The notes below the pieces were generated by a model, which saw only the letters and a list, made by a program, of their open reading frames with translations, was not told where the DNA came from and searched no databases. The position numbers were made by a program, and so were the translations under genes. From positions 1-12,968 of the forward strand of contig JAZOUD010000083.1 in the NCBI GenBank assembly GCA_045658005.1: DNA of 12,968 nucleotides, in the 5' to 3' direction. The stretch comes from UBA2862 sp045658005. Lineage in GTDB: Bacteria; Bacillota; Clostridia; Christensenellales; Aristaeellaceae. Of the stretch, positions 1-7,184 are shown piece by piece; position 1 is the first letter of the stretch; each line of letters starts with the position of its first letter.

Positions 1-978
1 CTGCCCGGCATGCACGGGCGCTTCCAGCGACTTGGGCAGCTGGCGCACGATACGAATGGCTTCGCCGACGGGCACCGCCGTCTGCAGCGGCGCGTCCGCG
101 ACGATGTTGACCACCTCGCTGACGCCGTCAGTGACGGCCACGGCGTCGACGCTCTCGCCGTCCGCCAGGGCGGATTCCGAGCGGAAGTTCTCGAAGCCGT
201 AGTCCAGCAGGGCGGTGGCCGTGTCGAACCAGGTGGGGCAGTTCAGCACGGCGCCGATCAGCGACAGGCCGTCCCGTTCGGCGCTGAACACCAGGCACCG
301 CCCGGCCTTGCCGGTGTAGCCCGTCTTGCCGCCCGTGGCGCCCTCGTAGGTCTTCAACAGCTTGTTCTTGTTCTCCAGCACGCGGCTGTATTCGTTGCCC
401 ACCCAGGGGATGATCTTGCGCTGGGTGCCGGTGATGGTCCTGAAGGTCTCGTTTTTCATGGCCGCGCGCATCACCAGCGCCAGCCCCAGCGCGGAGATGC
501 CGTGGCCGTCGGCGTCCAGCCCGTGGGGGTTGACGAAGTGGGCGTTCGCGCCAAGCGCCTCGGCCTTATCGTTCATCATCTTGGCGAAGGCGGGCACGCT
601 GCCGGCGATGTGCTCGGCCACCGCCACCGCGGCGTCGTTGCCGCTGCGCAGCATCAGGCCGTAGAGCATGTGTTCCATGGACAGGGTTTCCCCCTGGGAC
701 AGGTACAGCGAGGTGCCCGTGACGCCCGCGGCGTTTTTGCCCGCGGTGACCATCTCGTCCAGGCTCGCGTGCTCCAGCGCCAGCAGGGTGGTCATCACCT
801 TGGTGGTGGAGGCCATGGGCAGGCGTTGGTCCGCGTTTTGCGCGAACAAAACTCGACCGGAGTCTGCATCGATCAGCACCGCACCCTTGGCGGCCACGTG
901 GAACGGCTCGGAAGCGTATGCGGGGAAAACCCCGGCAAACAGCCCGAAAAGAACGAAAACAGCGATCAAACGTCTCAT
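1..978 (-). CDS. S11-family D-alanyl-D-alanine carboxypeptidase (PBP5/DacF type), C-terminus cut off by window edge
   Basis: This is a serine-type carboxypeptidase that removes the terminal D-Ala from peptidoglycan pentapeptides outside the membrane. The 326 visible residues begin with a signal peptide of about 22 residues (MRR, hydrophobic stretch, then AYA before Ser23). All three penicillin-binding motifs are intact: SxxK at Ser57-Lys60 (STTK), SxN at Ser112-Asn114 (SGN) and KTG at 218-220. The family-typical segment FVNPHGLD is also present near 148-155. Relatives are about 380-400 residues, so roughly the last 60 residues (the rest of the PBP5 C-terminal domain and any membrane anchor) lie outside. 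The ATG at 978 follows GGAGG at 990-986 with 7 bases between. The gene lies 96 bases downstream of the DUF1836 gene, behind a hairpin. The family is certain; which paralogue it is (vegetative or sporulation DacF) cannot be told. Confidence 0.93.
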   Translation of the reverse strand, partial: MRRLIAVFVLFGLFAGVFPAYASEPFHVAAKGAVLIDADSGRVLFAQNADQRLPMASTTKVMTTLLALEHASLDEMVTAGKNAAGVTGTSLYLSQGETLSMEHMLYGLMLRSGNDAAVAVAEHIAGSVPAFAKMMNDKAEALGANAHFVNPHGLDADGHGISALGLALVMRAAMKNETFRTITGTQRKIIPWVGNEYSRVLENKNKLLKTYEGATGGKTGYTGKAGRCLVFSAERDGLSLIGAVLNCPTWFDTATALLDYGFENFRSESALADGESVDAVAVTDGVSEVVNIVADAPLQTAVPVGEAIRIVRQLPKSLEAPVHAGQ

Positions 979-998
979 GGCACAGCCTCCGAAAACAT

Positions 999-1037
999 GA
1001 CCGCGCCTCCTTGCAGCATTGGTAAGGAGGTGCGGTC
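999..1037 (-). promoter_or_regulatory. Hairpin in the carboxypeptidase leader, holding a Shine-Dalgarno and a seven-codon upstream ORF start
   Basis: GACCGC-G-CCTCCTT (999-1012) is complementary to AAGGAGG-T-GCGGTC (1024-1037), with an 11-base loop. Read on the minus strand, an anti-SD-like CCTCCTT pairs with an AAGGAGG that lies 7 bases before an ATG at 998. That ATG opens a seven-codon frame (MFSEAVP) whose TGA (977-975) overlaps the carboxypeptidase ATG at 978. TTTT follows the hairpin on the minus strand, and CTTCTTTT follows it on the plus strand. It could therefore be a translational leader, a terminator for the DUF1836 transcript, or both. The pairing is seen directly; the function is inferred. 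Confidence 0.5.
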
Positions 1038-1074
1038 GCTTCTTTTCAAAGGATATGCAGAGACTACGGTCGGT

Positions 1075-1584
1075 TTAACCGCCCTGCCCGGGAATACCCT
1101 CCGCCTTCAGCAGCGCGGCGCAGCCGGCGGAATAGCCCGAGGCCAGTATGGCGAAATCCAGCGCCGATCGGGGCGAGGCGATGGAAACCGTGTCCCCGCA
1201 CATCGCCCGTATCACCTGGCTGAATTGCAGGCAGAAGGCGTCGTACAGCCCTTCCACGCTCTGGCCGGCCCCGCAGGCCAGCAGCCTGCGGATGTCCTCC
1301 ATGCTGCAGGTCTGCTTCAGGGCGACGATCATCGTCAGCAGGGCGATCTGCTCCCGGCTGTACTTCTTGCCGGTGGGCCTTGGGATCAGCTGGCTCTTGA
1401 CGTAATTGTTGATCATAGACGGCGAAAGGTAGCCGTGGATGTCGCTGCCGTAGAGCGGCTCGTAGACCCGGGTGATGAAGGTCACCACCTGGTCCATGTA
1501 AAGACCGAGGTCTGGGATTTGCTCCCAGGATACGGGCCGAAATCGGCTGATCGGGGCGAGCGTGTCTCGGATATCGGCGTTCAT
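1075..1584 (-). CDS. DUF1836 domain protein, putative helix-turn-helix regulator
   Basis: This 169-residue protein belongs to the DUF1836 family of Firmicutes, identified from the segment around residues 57-104 (MINNYVK, then IPRP, GKKYSREQIALLTMI, then SMEDIRRLL). That pattern resembles the winged-helix DNA-binding part of MerR-type regulators, so a regulatory role is likely, but no target is known. The ATG at 1584 is chosen because AGGAGG (1597-1592) precedes it by 7 bases. A GTG at 1602 would add six residues but has no proper binding site and would encode the SD itself. The gene starts 21 bases after the rqcH stop, so the two are probably cotranscribed. No membrane segment or signal peptide is visible. 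Confidence 0.8.
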   Translation of the reverse strand: MNADIRDTLAPISRFRPVSWEQIPDLGLYMDQVVTFITRVYEPLYGSDIHGYLSPSMINNYVKSQLIPRPTGKKYSREQIALLTMIVALKQTCSMEDIRRLLACGAGQSVEGLYDAFCLQFSQVIRAMCGDTVSIASPRSALDFAILASGYSAGCAALLKAEGIPGQGG

Positions 1585-1605
1585 GCGTCTGCCTCCTGTC
1601 ACAGA

Positions 1606-3330
1606 TCAGACCGAAGTCGTTTCTTCGGCGGGCTGCACGTACAGCGTGTGCTGGTTGGTGTAGATCACAAAGCCAGGCTTGGCGCCGCCGGGCTTTTTGA
1701 CGAAGCGCCGAAGCGTGTAATCCACCGGCACCCGGGAGCTGGCCCGGCCCTTGGAATACAGCGCGGCCAGGCGGGCGGCGTAGAGTATGGTGGCCTCGTC
1801 CGGGTCCTCGCCGACGACGATCACGTGGGAGCCAGGCATGTCCTTGGCGTGCAGCCACACCTCATTGGGCTGGGCCGTGCCGGTCAGCTTGTCGTTCTGC
1901 AGATTGTTCTTGCCCACCAGTATGACCCGGCCCGACGGCGCGGTAAAGCGCATGGGCTTGGAGGGCGGCAGCTGCTTGAGCTGGCGACGGTTGCGGTTCG
2001 GGCGGACGTAGCCGAAGCGCTCCAGCTCCTGGCGCAGCTCCGATAGCTCCGCCTCCTCGCTGCACTTTTCCAGGTTGTCAAGCTGTCCCTCCAGGTAGCT
2101 CAGCTCGGCGGAGGTCTTTTCGATCTGCTCCGCGGCCAGGGTCTGGGCGTTGCGGGCCTTCTGATACAGCTTGAAGTACCGCTGGGCGTTCTGGCCGGGG
2201 GACAGCTTCTCGTCCAGCTCCACCTTCAGCATGGGCATGCCTTCCTCATAATAGTTGGGCACCTCCACCTGCTTTGCGCCCTTCTGGGCCAGGTGCAGGT
2301 TGGCGGTGAGCAGCTCGCCCTTGAGCCGGTATTCCTCCATCCGCTGGCTGCCCAGCAGCGCCTCGTTCTGCAGCGCCAGCTTGCGTTCGCAGCGTTCGAT
2401 GTTCTTCTTCAGCGTCCGGTGCAGCGTGGCGCTCTTCTGCTTGATGCGCTCAGCCATGTCCCGGCCGCGGTAGAAGGCATCCATGGCCTCACTGATGGTG
2501 GGATAGGGCTCGGCCTTCATATAAGCGCGGCTGGCGTAGGGGAAGGCGACCACGTCCACCGGCGCGCCGTCGCCATCGTAGAGGATCGCCGGGGCGATGT
2601 GGTCAGGTATCGAGGCAAGGCTGTTCACTACGCTTTCGCAGGCGGCGCGCAGGTCGATCTCGCCTGAGTGGGCGTCCTCGCTGCCGGTGGCGCGAAAGGC
2701 CAGCTCCCGGGCCGTCTGGGCGGACATGCCGCTGACGCACTGGGCGATCAGCCGGTGCAGCGGGCCGTTCATCCCGGCCATGGCGGCATAGAGCGCCTCC
2801 GCCGTGACGCTGTCGTAGGGCAGCTTGCCGTGGGCGGGGGGCAGCTCGTAGCGCAGCCCCGGAAGCACTTCGCGCACCGAGGAGATCAGCTCGTTCACCC
2901 GGCGGGCACTGTCGATGATTCGGCCGTCACCGCCCACGAATATGATGTTGGAGTGCTTGCCCATGAACTCGCAGATGATGCGCTTTTTCGCGGTGTCGCC
3001 CAGCTCGTCGTGGTGCTCGATCTCCACCTCGAGGATACGGTCGCACTCCAGCGCACGTATGCCGCAGACCCTGCCGCCGGTGATGTGCTTGCGCATCAGC
3101 ATACACAACGCCGGGGGCTCCAGCGGGTTGTTCTTGCGGGTCGTGGTCAGGTGGGCGCGGGCGCAGTTGGCGGTGGCCGACAGCAGCAGCTGCCGGTTTT
3201 CGCCCCCGTTGCGTATGGTGAGCACGATCTCGTCCCGCTCGGGCTGTATGATCTTGTTTACGCGACCTCCGGCCAGCGACCGGTCCAGTTCCCGGGCCAC
3301 GAGGCCGAGGGTCAGTCCGTCAAAGGGCAT
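1606..3330 (-). CDS. rqcH: RqcH / NFACT-family ribosome quality-control factor
   Basis: This is the bacterial homologue of eukaryotic Rqc2/NEMF. It binds stalled 50S subunits carrying peptidyl-tRNA and recruits tRNA-Ala to add C-terminal alanine tails that mark the peptide for degradation. The protein has 574 residues, normal for the family. The NFACT-N domain contains Asp97-Arg98 (in ECDRILEVEIE), at the same positions as the residues required for alanine tailing in B. subtilis RqcH. A charged coiled-coil middle (about residues 310-450) follows. The NFACT-R domain near the C-terminus has VGKNNLQND and WLHAKDMPGSHVIV. The ATG at 3330 is preceded by GGAGGA (3342-3337) 6 bases away; an in-frame extension to 3429 has no such site and would include the promoter. 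Older annotations call such proteins fibronectin-binding (FbpA). Confidence 0.96.
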   Translation of the reverse strand: MPFDGLTLGLVARELDRSLAGGRVNKIIQPERDEIVLTIRNGGENRQLLLSATANCARAHLTTTRKNNPLEPPALCMLMRKHITGGRVCGIRALECDRILEVEIEHHDELGDTAKKRIICEFMGKHSNIIFVGGDGRIIDSARRVNELISSVREVLPGLRYELPPAHGKLPYDSVTAEALYAAMAGMNGPLHRLIAQCVSGMSAQTARELAFRATGSEDAHSGEIDLRAACESVVNSLASIPDHIAPAILYDGDGAPVDVVAFPYASRAYMKAEPYPTISEAMDAFYRGRDMAERIKQKSATLHRTLKKNIERCERKLALQNEALLGSQRMEEYRLKGELLTANLHLAQKGAKQVEVPNYYEEGMPMLKVELDEKLSPGQNAQRYFKLYQKARNAQTLAAEQIEKTSAELSYLEGQLDNLEKCSEEAELSELRQELERFGYVRPNRNRRQLKQLPPSKPMRFTAPSGRVILVGKNNLQNDKLTGTAQPNEVWLHAKDMPGSHVIVVGEDPDEATILYAARLAALYSKGRASSRVPVDYTLRRFVKKPGGAKPGFVIYTNQHTLYVQPAEETTSV

Positions 3331-3369
3331 ATCTGTTCCTCCAAACTGTGTTTCCTTGTTATGGGCACC

Positions 3370-3398
3370 ATTATAAACCTTTTGGATGGATTGCGCAA
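3370..3398 (-). promoter_or_regulatory. Sigma-A-type promoter for rqcH
   Basis: On the minus strand, -35 TTGCGC (3398-3393) is followed by a 17-base spacer and a perfect -10 TATAAT (3375-3370), 39 bases before the rqcH ATG. The -35 lies in the 8-base palindrome TTGCGCAA (3391-3398), shared with the divergent plus-strand promoter. Confidence 0.75.
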
Positions 3399-3419
3399 CA
3401 GGAACATTTGTGATAAAAT
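3391..3419 (+). promoter_or_regulatory. Sigma-A-type extended -10 promoter for the gerM-rph-yfcE operon
   Basis: On the plus strand, -35 TTGCGC (3391-3396) is followed by a 17-base spacer and -10 TAAAAT (3414-3419). A TG at 3411-3412 makes it an extended -10. The start codon of the GerMN gene is at 3488. The -35 half-site is shared, base for base, with the rqcH promoter on the other strand. Confidence 0.7.
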
Positions 3420-3487
3420 AGCAGGGCATACCTCCCGGCGTCCCGGAATAGATTGAACCGAAACGGATGACGCAAGGAGGGTTCCAG

Positions 3488-4645
3488 ATGAAGTTATCGG
3501 GAAGTCAACGCAGGGTGTACCTGCTGGCGCTGGCGCTGCTGGTCGTCGCGGTGGCGCTGGCGAGCGCCTGGTCGCTGTGGGGGAAGCCTGACAGGTCGCC
3601 CGGGGCCACAACGATGCCCACTCAGGACGTGCAATCAGGACAGGACGCGGAGCCCTCGCAGGGTTTGCAGCCACCGCAGGAGGCCGATGAAGCGCCGGCC
3701 GACCGGCAGGCCGCGGCGGACGGCGGGGCTGAAGCCGCCGACGGGAGCGGGGGAGCCAAGACCTCCACCATCGTCTACTACCAGGACAACTACGGCTATC
3801 TCGTGCCTGTGATGTGCTCCGTGCCCATGGAGGACGGCATCGCCAAGGCGACGCTGAACATGATGGTGCAGAGCGTGGGAAACGACATGCAGGCAGCACG
3901 GCTGGGCCTGCGCACGGTGCTGCCAGAGAACACGAAGATCGACCTGGACATCTCTAACGGCCTGGCCCGCATCGACCTGAGCCGGGAGGTGCTGGACATG
4001 GCCGACGCCGCGGCGGAGAGCAACATGGTCAACGCCGTGGTGCAGACGCTGACGGAATTCGACAGCGTGGACAAGGTGGAATTCCTGATCGACGGCCAGA
4101 AGCGGGAGACGCTGACCCACGGCACCCCGGTGGCCGGCCAGTTCACCCGGGGCGACATCAACCTGGAGAGCGTCGAGCCCACCATGGCCGGGGCCTCCGT
4201 CCAGCCGGTCACGCTGTACTTCCCCGGGGATTCCGGCGCGGTGATCGTGCCCGTGACCCGGATGGTCCACTCCCGGGCGGACGTGAACACCGCCGTGCTG
4301 GAGCTGGCCAAGGGCCCCGGCAACGGGGACGTGCTGGAGAGCGTGGTGCCGGCGGGCTGCGGGCTGATCGACGTTCAGGTGGAAAACGGCGTGGCGAAGC
4401 TGAACTTCACCTCGGAGTTCGTGAACCTGGTGGAGAATTCCGACGGCGGGCGCATGGCGCTGAAGGCGCTGGTGCTGACCTGTACCCAGTTCGACGGCGT
4501 GGATTCGGTGGAGATCTACGTGGACGGCAGGAAATACGACGCCACCCAGGGCGAACTGGGCGTGCCCACCTTCATGAACGTGGCCGATTCCATCGTATAC
4601 GATTACATCCAGACCCAGTCCGCGATGCTGTTCGACTTTGAATGA
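3488..4645 (+). CDS. gerM: GerMN-domain protein with two GerMN repeats and an N-terminal membrane anchor
   Basis: GerM proteins act in the spore envelope of Firmicutes; in B. subtilis GerM helps assemble the SpoIIIA-SpoIIQ channel between forespore and mother cell and affects germination. This 385-residue protein has one hydrophobic segment (about 10-31) acting as an uncleaved signal or anchor. A linker rich in Ala, Gln, Pro and Asp follows (about 32-90), then two GerMN domains: about 93-220 (YYQDNYGYLVPV through VEFLIDGQ) and about 238-355 (VTLYFPGDSGAVIVPV through VEIYVDGRKYD). There is no lipobox cysteine after the hydrophobic segment, unlike B. subtilis GerM. The ATG at 3488 follows AAGGAGG (3474-3480) by 7 bases; an upstream ATG at 3467 has no site. 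The next gene is rph, as in B. subtilis, which supports the call. Whether this organism actually sporulates cannot be judged here. Confidence 0.88.
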   Translation: MKLSGSQRRVYLLALALLVVAVALASAWSLWGKPDRSPGATTMPTQDVQSGQDAEPSQGLQPPQEADEAPADRQAAADGGAEAADGSGGAKTSTIVYYQDNYGYLVPVMCSVPMEDGIAKATLNMMVQSVGNDMQAARLGLRTVLPENTKIDLDISNGLARIDLSREVLDMADAAAESNMVNAVVQTLTEFDSVDKVEFLIDGQKRETLTHGTPVAGQFTRGDINLESVEPTMAGASVQPVTLYFPGDSGAVIVPVTRMVHSRADVNTAVLELAKGPGNGDVLESVVPAGCGLIDVQVENGVAKLNFTSEFVNLVENSDGGRMALKALVLTCTQFDGVDSVEIYVDGRKYDATQGELGVPTFMNVADSIVYDYIQTQSAMLFDFE

Positions 4646-4648
4646 CCC

Positions 4649-4672
4649 GTGGCGGCGGCGATTCGCCGTCAC
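4649..4672 (+). other. Short GC-rich hairpin between the GerMN gene and rph
   Basis: GTGGCGGCG (4649-4657) pairs with CGCCGTCAC (4664-4672) around a 6-base loop, with one G-U pair. It begins 3 bases after the GerMN stop and has no U-run, so it is unlikely to be an efficient terminator. It may protect or process the operon transcript. The 84-base gap contains no convincing promoter. Confidence 0.35.
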
Positions 4673-4729
4673 GCCTTGACGAATGCCGCTACGGTACGAA
4701 ACTACAAATGCTGTTGGGAGGCAAATGAC

Positions 4730-6054
<1,325 letters not shown>

Positions 6055-6058
<4 letters not shown>

Positions 6059-6525
6059 CCCGGCTGGGCATCGTCTCCGACAGCCACGACCACGGTGTGT
6101 GGCTGGAACGGTACCTGAAGCTGTGCAAGCGGGAAAGGTACGACGCGGTGTTCCACCTGGGGGACTACGATTCCGACGCCCGCTGGCTGGAGAGGCGGCT
6201 GGAGACGCCGGTGGTCGCCGTGGCGGGCAACTGCGACATGTTCTCCGACCTGCCCCGCATGGCCCGGGCGTCCTTCGGCCCCCACCGGCTGCTGGCGGTC
6301 CACGGCCATCTGCAGGACGTGAAGTACAGCTACGACAGGCTCTCCTACTACGCCGAGGACCAGCAGGCCACCATCGCCCTGTTCGGCCACACCCACCGCC
6401 CCTGCGTGGAGTGGGTGGGCGGCGTGCTGCTGATCAACCCCGGCGCGCTGATGGACGGCAGGTATGCCGAGCTCACGCTGGACGGGGACAGGGCCGTGCC
6501 GCAGCTGAAGTCGCTCAGAACATGA
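6055..6525 (+). CDS. yfcE: YfcE/YsnB-family metallophosphoesterase
   Basis: This 156-residue calcineurin-like phosphoesterase has the usual metal-binding motifs in order: SDSHDH (8-13), HLGDYDSDA (about 37-45), AGNCD (about 60-64), VHGH (about 82-85) and GHTH (about 110-113). Relatives hydrolyse phosphodiesters such as bis-p-nitrophenyl phosphate in vitro with Mn2+; the natural substrate is unknown. The start codon overlaps the stop of the rph-rdgB gene (ATGA at 6055-6058), and no separate promoter is visible. It is therefore the last gene of the gerM-rph-rdgB-yfcE unit, matching the B. subtilis order gerM-rph-ysnA-ysnB. The strong hairpin terminator begins 5 bases after its stop. Confidence 0.93.
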
Positions 6526-6530
6526 AACAA

Positions 6531-6582
6531 GCGCTGTCCCCGATAATCGCCAGGCGCGATTATCGGGGACAGCGCATATTTT
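6531..6582. terminator. Bidirectional intrinsic terminator between yfcE and the CsoR-family gene
   Basis: GCGCTGTCCCCGATAATCGC (6531-6550) is followed by the loop CAGGC and a perfect 20-base reverse complement (6556-6575). The plus strand continues ATATTTT (6576-6582). Read on the minus strand the tail is TTGTTTC, just past the hairpin. It sits between two convergent genes, 5 bases after one stop and 12 bases from the other. The 20-bp mismatch-free stem is longer than most terminators need. Confidence 0.85.
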
Positions 6583-6587
6583 GGGGC

Positions 6588-6986
6588 TTACTTCATGTAC
6601 TTGTCGATGGCCTGGCACAGGTCGTCGATGGTCTTCTGGTCGCCCTCGGCGGCGGCTTCGACGATGCAGTGCTTCAGGTGGTCCTGCAGGATCAGCTTGC
6701 CGGTGTTGTCGATGGCCGAGCGCACGGCGGCGATCTGCACCAGCACTTCGGCGCAGTCGCGCCCCTCCTCCACCATGTTGCGCACCGACTGCAAATGCCC
6801 GATGGCCCGGGACAGCCGGTTCAGCACGGCTTTGGTGTGCTCGTGGCTGTGGGTGTGGCCGTGCCCGTGGTTATGGTTGTGGTCATGTCCGTGATCGTGG
6901 GGGATGCCGTGGGCATGCATATATTCGTGGTCGTGGATCTCGGGCCGAAGGCCGTCGTCCACGGCGTTTTTCTTATCGTGGTCCAC
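6588..6986 (-). CDS. CsoR/RcnR-family (DUF156) metal-sensing repressor with a His-rich N-terminal extension; nickel sensing likely
   Basis: This is a 132-residue cytoplasmic all-helical repressor that releases DNA on metal binding. Residues 1-50 are an extension with 16 histidines. The DUF156 core starts near 51 (TKAVLNRLSRAIGHLQSVRNMVEEGRDC). The conserved metal ligands are Cys78, His103 and Cys107 (DC...DHLKHC), the x-Cys-His-Cys set of CsoR. A nickel sensor of the family, cyanobacterial InrS, uses the same three plus an N-terminal His; His46 here has the matching spacing of 32 residues before the Cys (InrS positions recalled from memory). The start is GTG at 6986: upstream in frame a stop comes within 7 codons, and AGAGGTGA precedes it by about 8 bases. 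It diverges from the His-rich gene. Copper cannot be excluded, but nickel neighbours favour nickel. Confidence 0.88.
   Translation of the reverse strand: MDHDKKNAVDDGLRPEIHDHEYMHAHGIPHDHGHDHNHNHGHGHTHSHEHTKAVLNRLSRAIGHLQSVRNMVEEGRDCAEVLVQIAAVRSAIDNTGKLILQDHLKHCIVEAAAEGDQKTIDDLCQAIDKYMK
6916..6929. repeat. Inverted copy of the His-rich module sequence (left copy)
   Basis: The 14 bases TGCATATATTCGTG (6916-6929) are the exact reverse complement of CACGAATATATGCA at 7203-7216. They encode the same HEYMH segment of HDHEYMHxHGIPH at the N-termini of the two divergent genes, with identical codons. Similarity continues on both sides with scattered third-position changes. Confidence 0.7.
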
Positions 6987-7006
6987 TGATGCGTCACCTC
7001 TGTTTT

Positions 7007-7035
7007 ATTCTAAACCAAACGGCGCATTGATGCAA
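7007..7035 (-). promoter_or_regulatory. Promoter of the CsoR-family gene
   Basis: On the minus strand, -35 TTGCAT (7035-7030) is followed by a 17-base spacer and -10 TAGAAT (7012-7007). The expected start of transcription, near 7000, lies close to the SD-like AGAGGTGA, giving a very short leader before the GTG at 6986. A self-regulating repressor would bind near here. Confidence 0.6.
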
Positions 7036-7124
7036 TCGCAGGGCGGGGGAAATAGGTTAAGAATGGACAAATTTATGATTGGAAACCCGGGGAGGGGGAT
7101 GCGGTTGCGGGGCGAACATCGCCT
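7036..7124. promoter_or_regulatory. Divergent control region, probable location of the metal-repressor operator
   Basis: This G-tract-rich gap lies between two divergent promoters. CsoR/RcnR proteins usually bind G-tract-centred dyads, and candidate tracts are GGGCGGGGG (7040s) and CCCGGGGAGGGGG (7086-7098). A small dyad, GGCGA-ACA-TCGCC (7111-7123), abuts the -35 of the plus-strand promoter. No site matches a published operator exactly, so the operator itself is inference. Confidence 0.3.
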
Positions 7125-7153
7125 TTGACAAATGCGCCGGGCTGTTGTATAAT
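7125..7153 (+). promoter_or_regulatory. Perfect-consensus sigma-A promoter for the His-rich gene
   Basis: TTGACA (7125-7130), a 17-base spacer and TATAAT (7148-7153) match the housekeeping consensus at all twelve positions. It lies 31 bases before the ATG at 7185. A promoter this strong next to a metal-sensing repressor gene suggests it is held off until metal is present. Confidence 0.9.
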
Positions 7154-7184
7154 CAATAAAACCAAATCAAAAAGGAGACTGGAC

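Noticed and set aside
1585..1602. GTG at 1602 as the start of the DUF1836 protein
   Set aside because: The AGGAGG at 1597-1592 is well placed for the ATG at 1584 and would be inside the longer protein.
10..2046. A 678-codon plus-strand open frame over dacF-like, DUF1836 and rqcH genes
   Set aside because: It is antisense to three recognisable genes with motifs and SDs, and its His/Gly/Arg/Val-rich composition is typical of shadow frames in GC-rich DNA.
3331..3429. A 33-residue N-terminal extension of RqcH from 3429
   Set aside because: It runs through the TATAAT promoter box, has no SD, and the protein starting at 3330 has the standard RqcH N-terminus and residue numbering.
4676..4708. TTGACG at 4676-4681 as the -35 of a promoter for rph-rdgB
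   Set aside because: No acceptable -10 lies at 16-18 bases (AAACTA at that distance), and the gene order supports readthrough from the gerM promoter.
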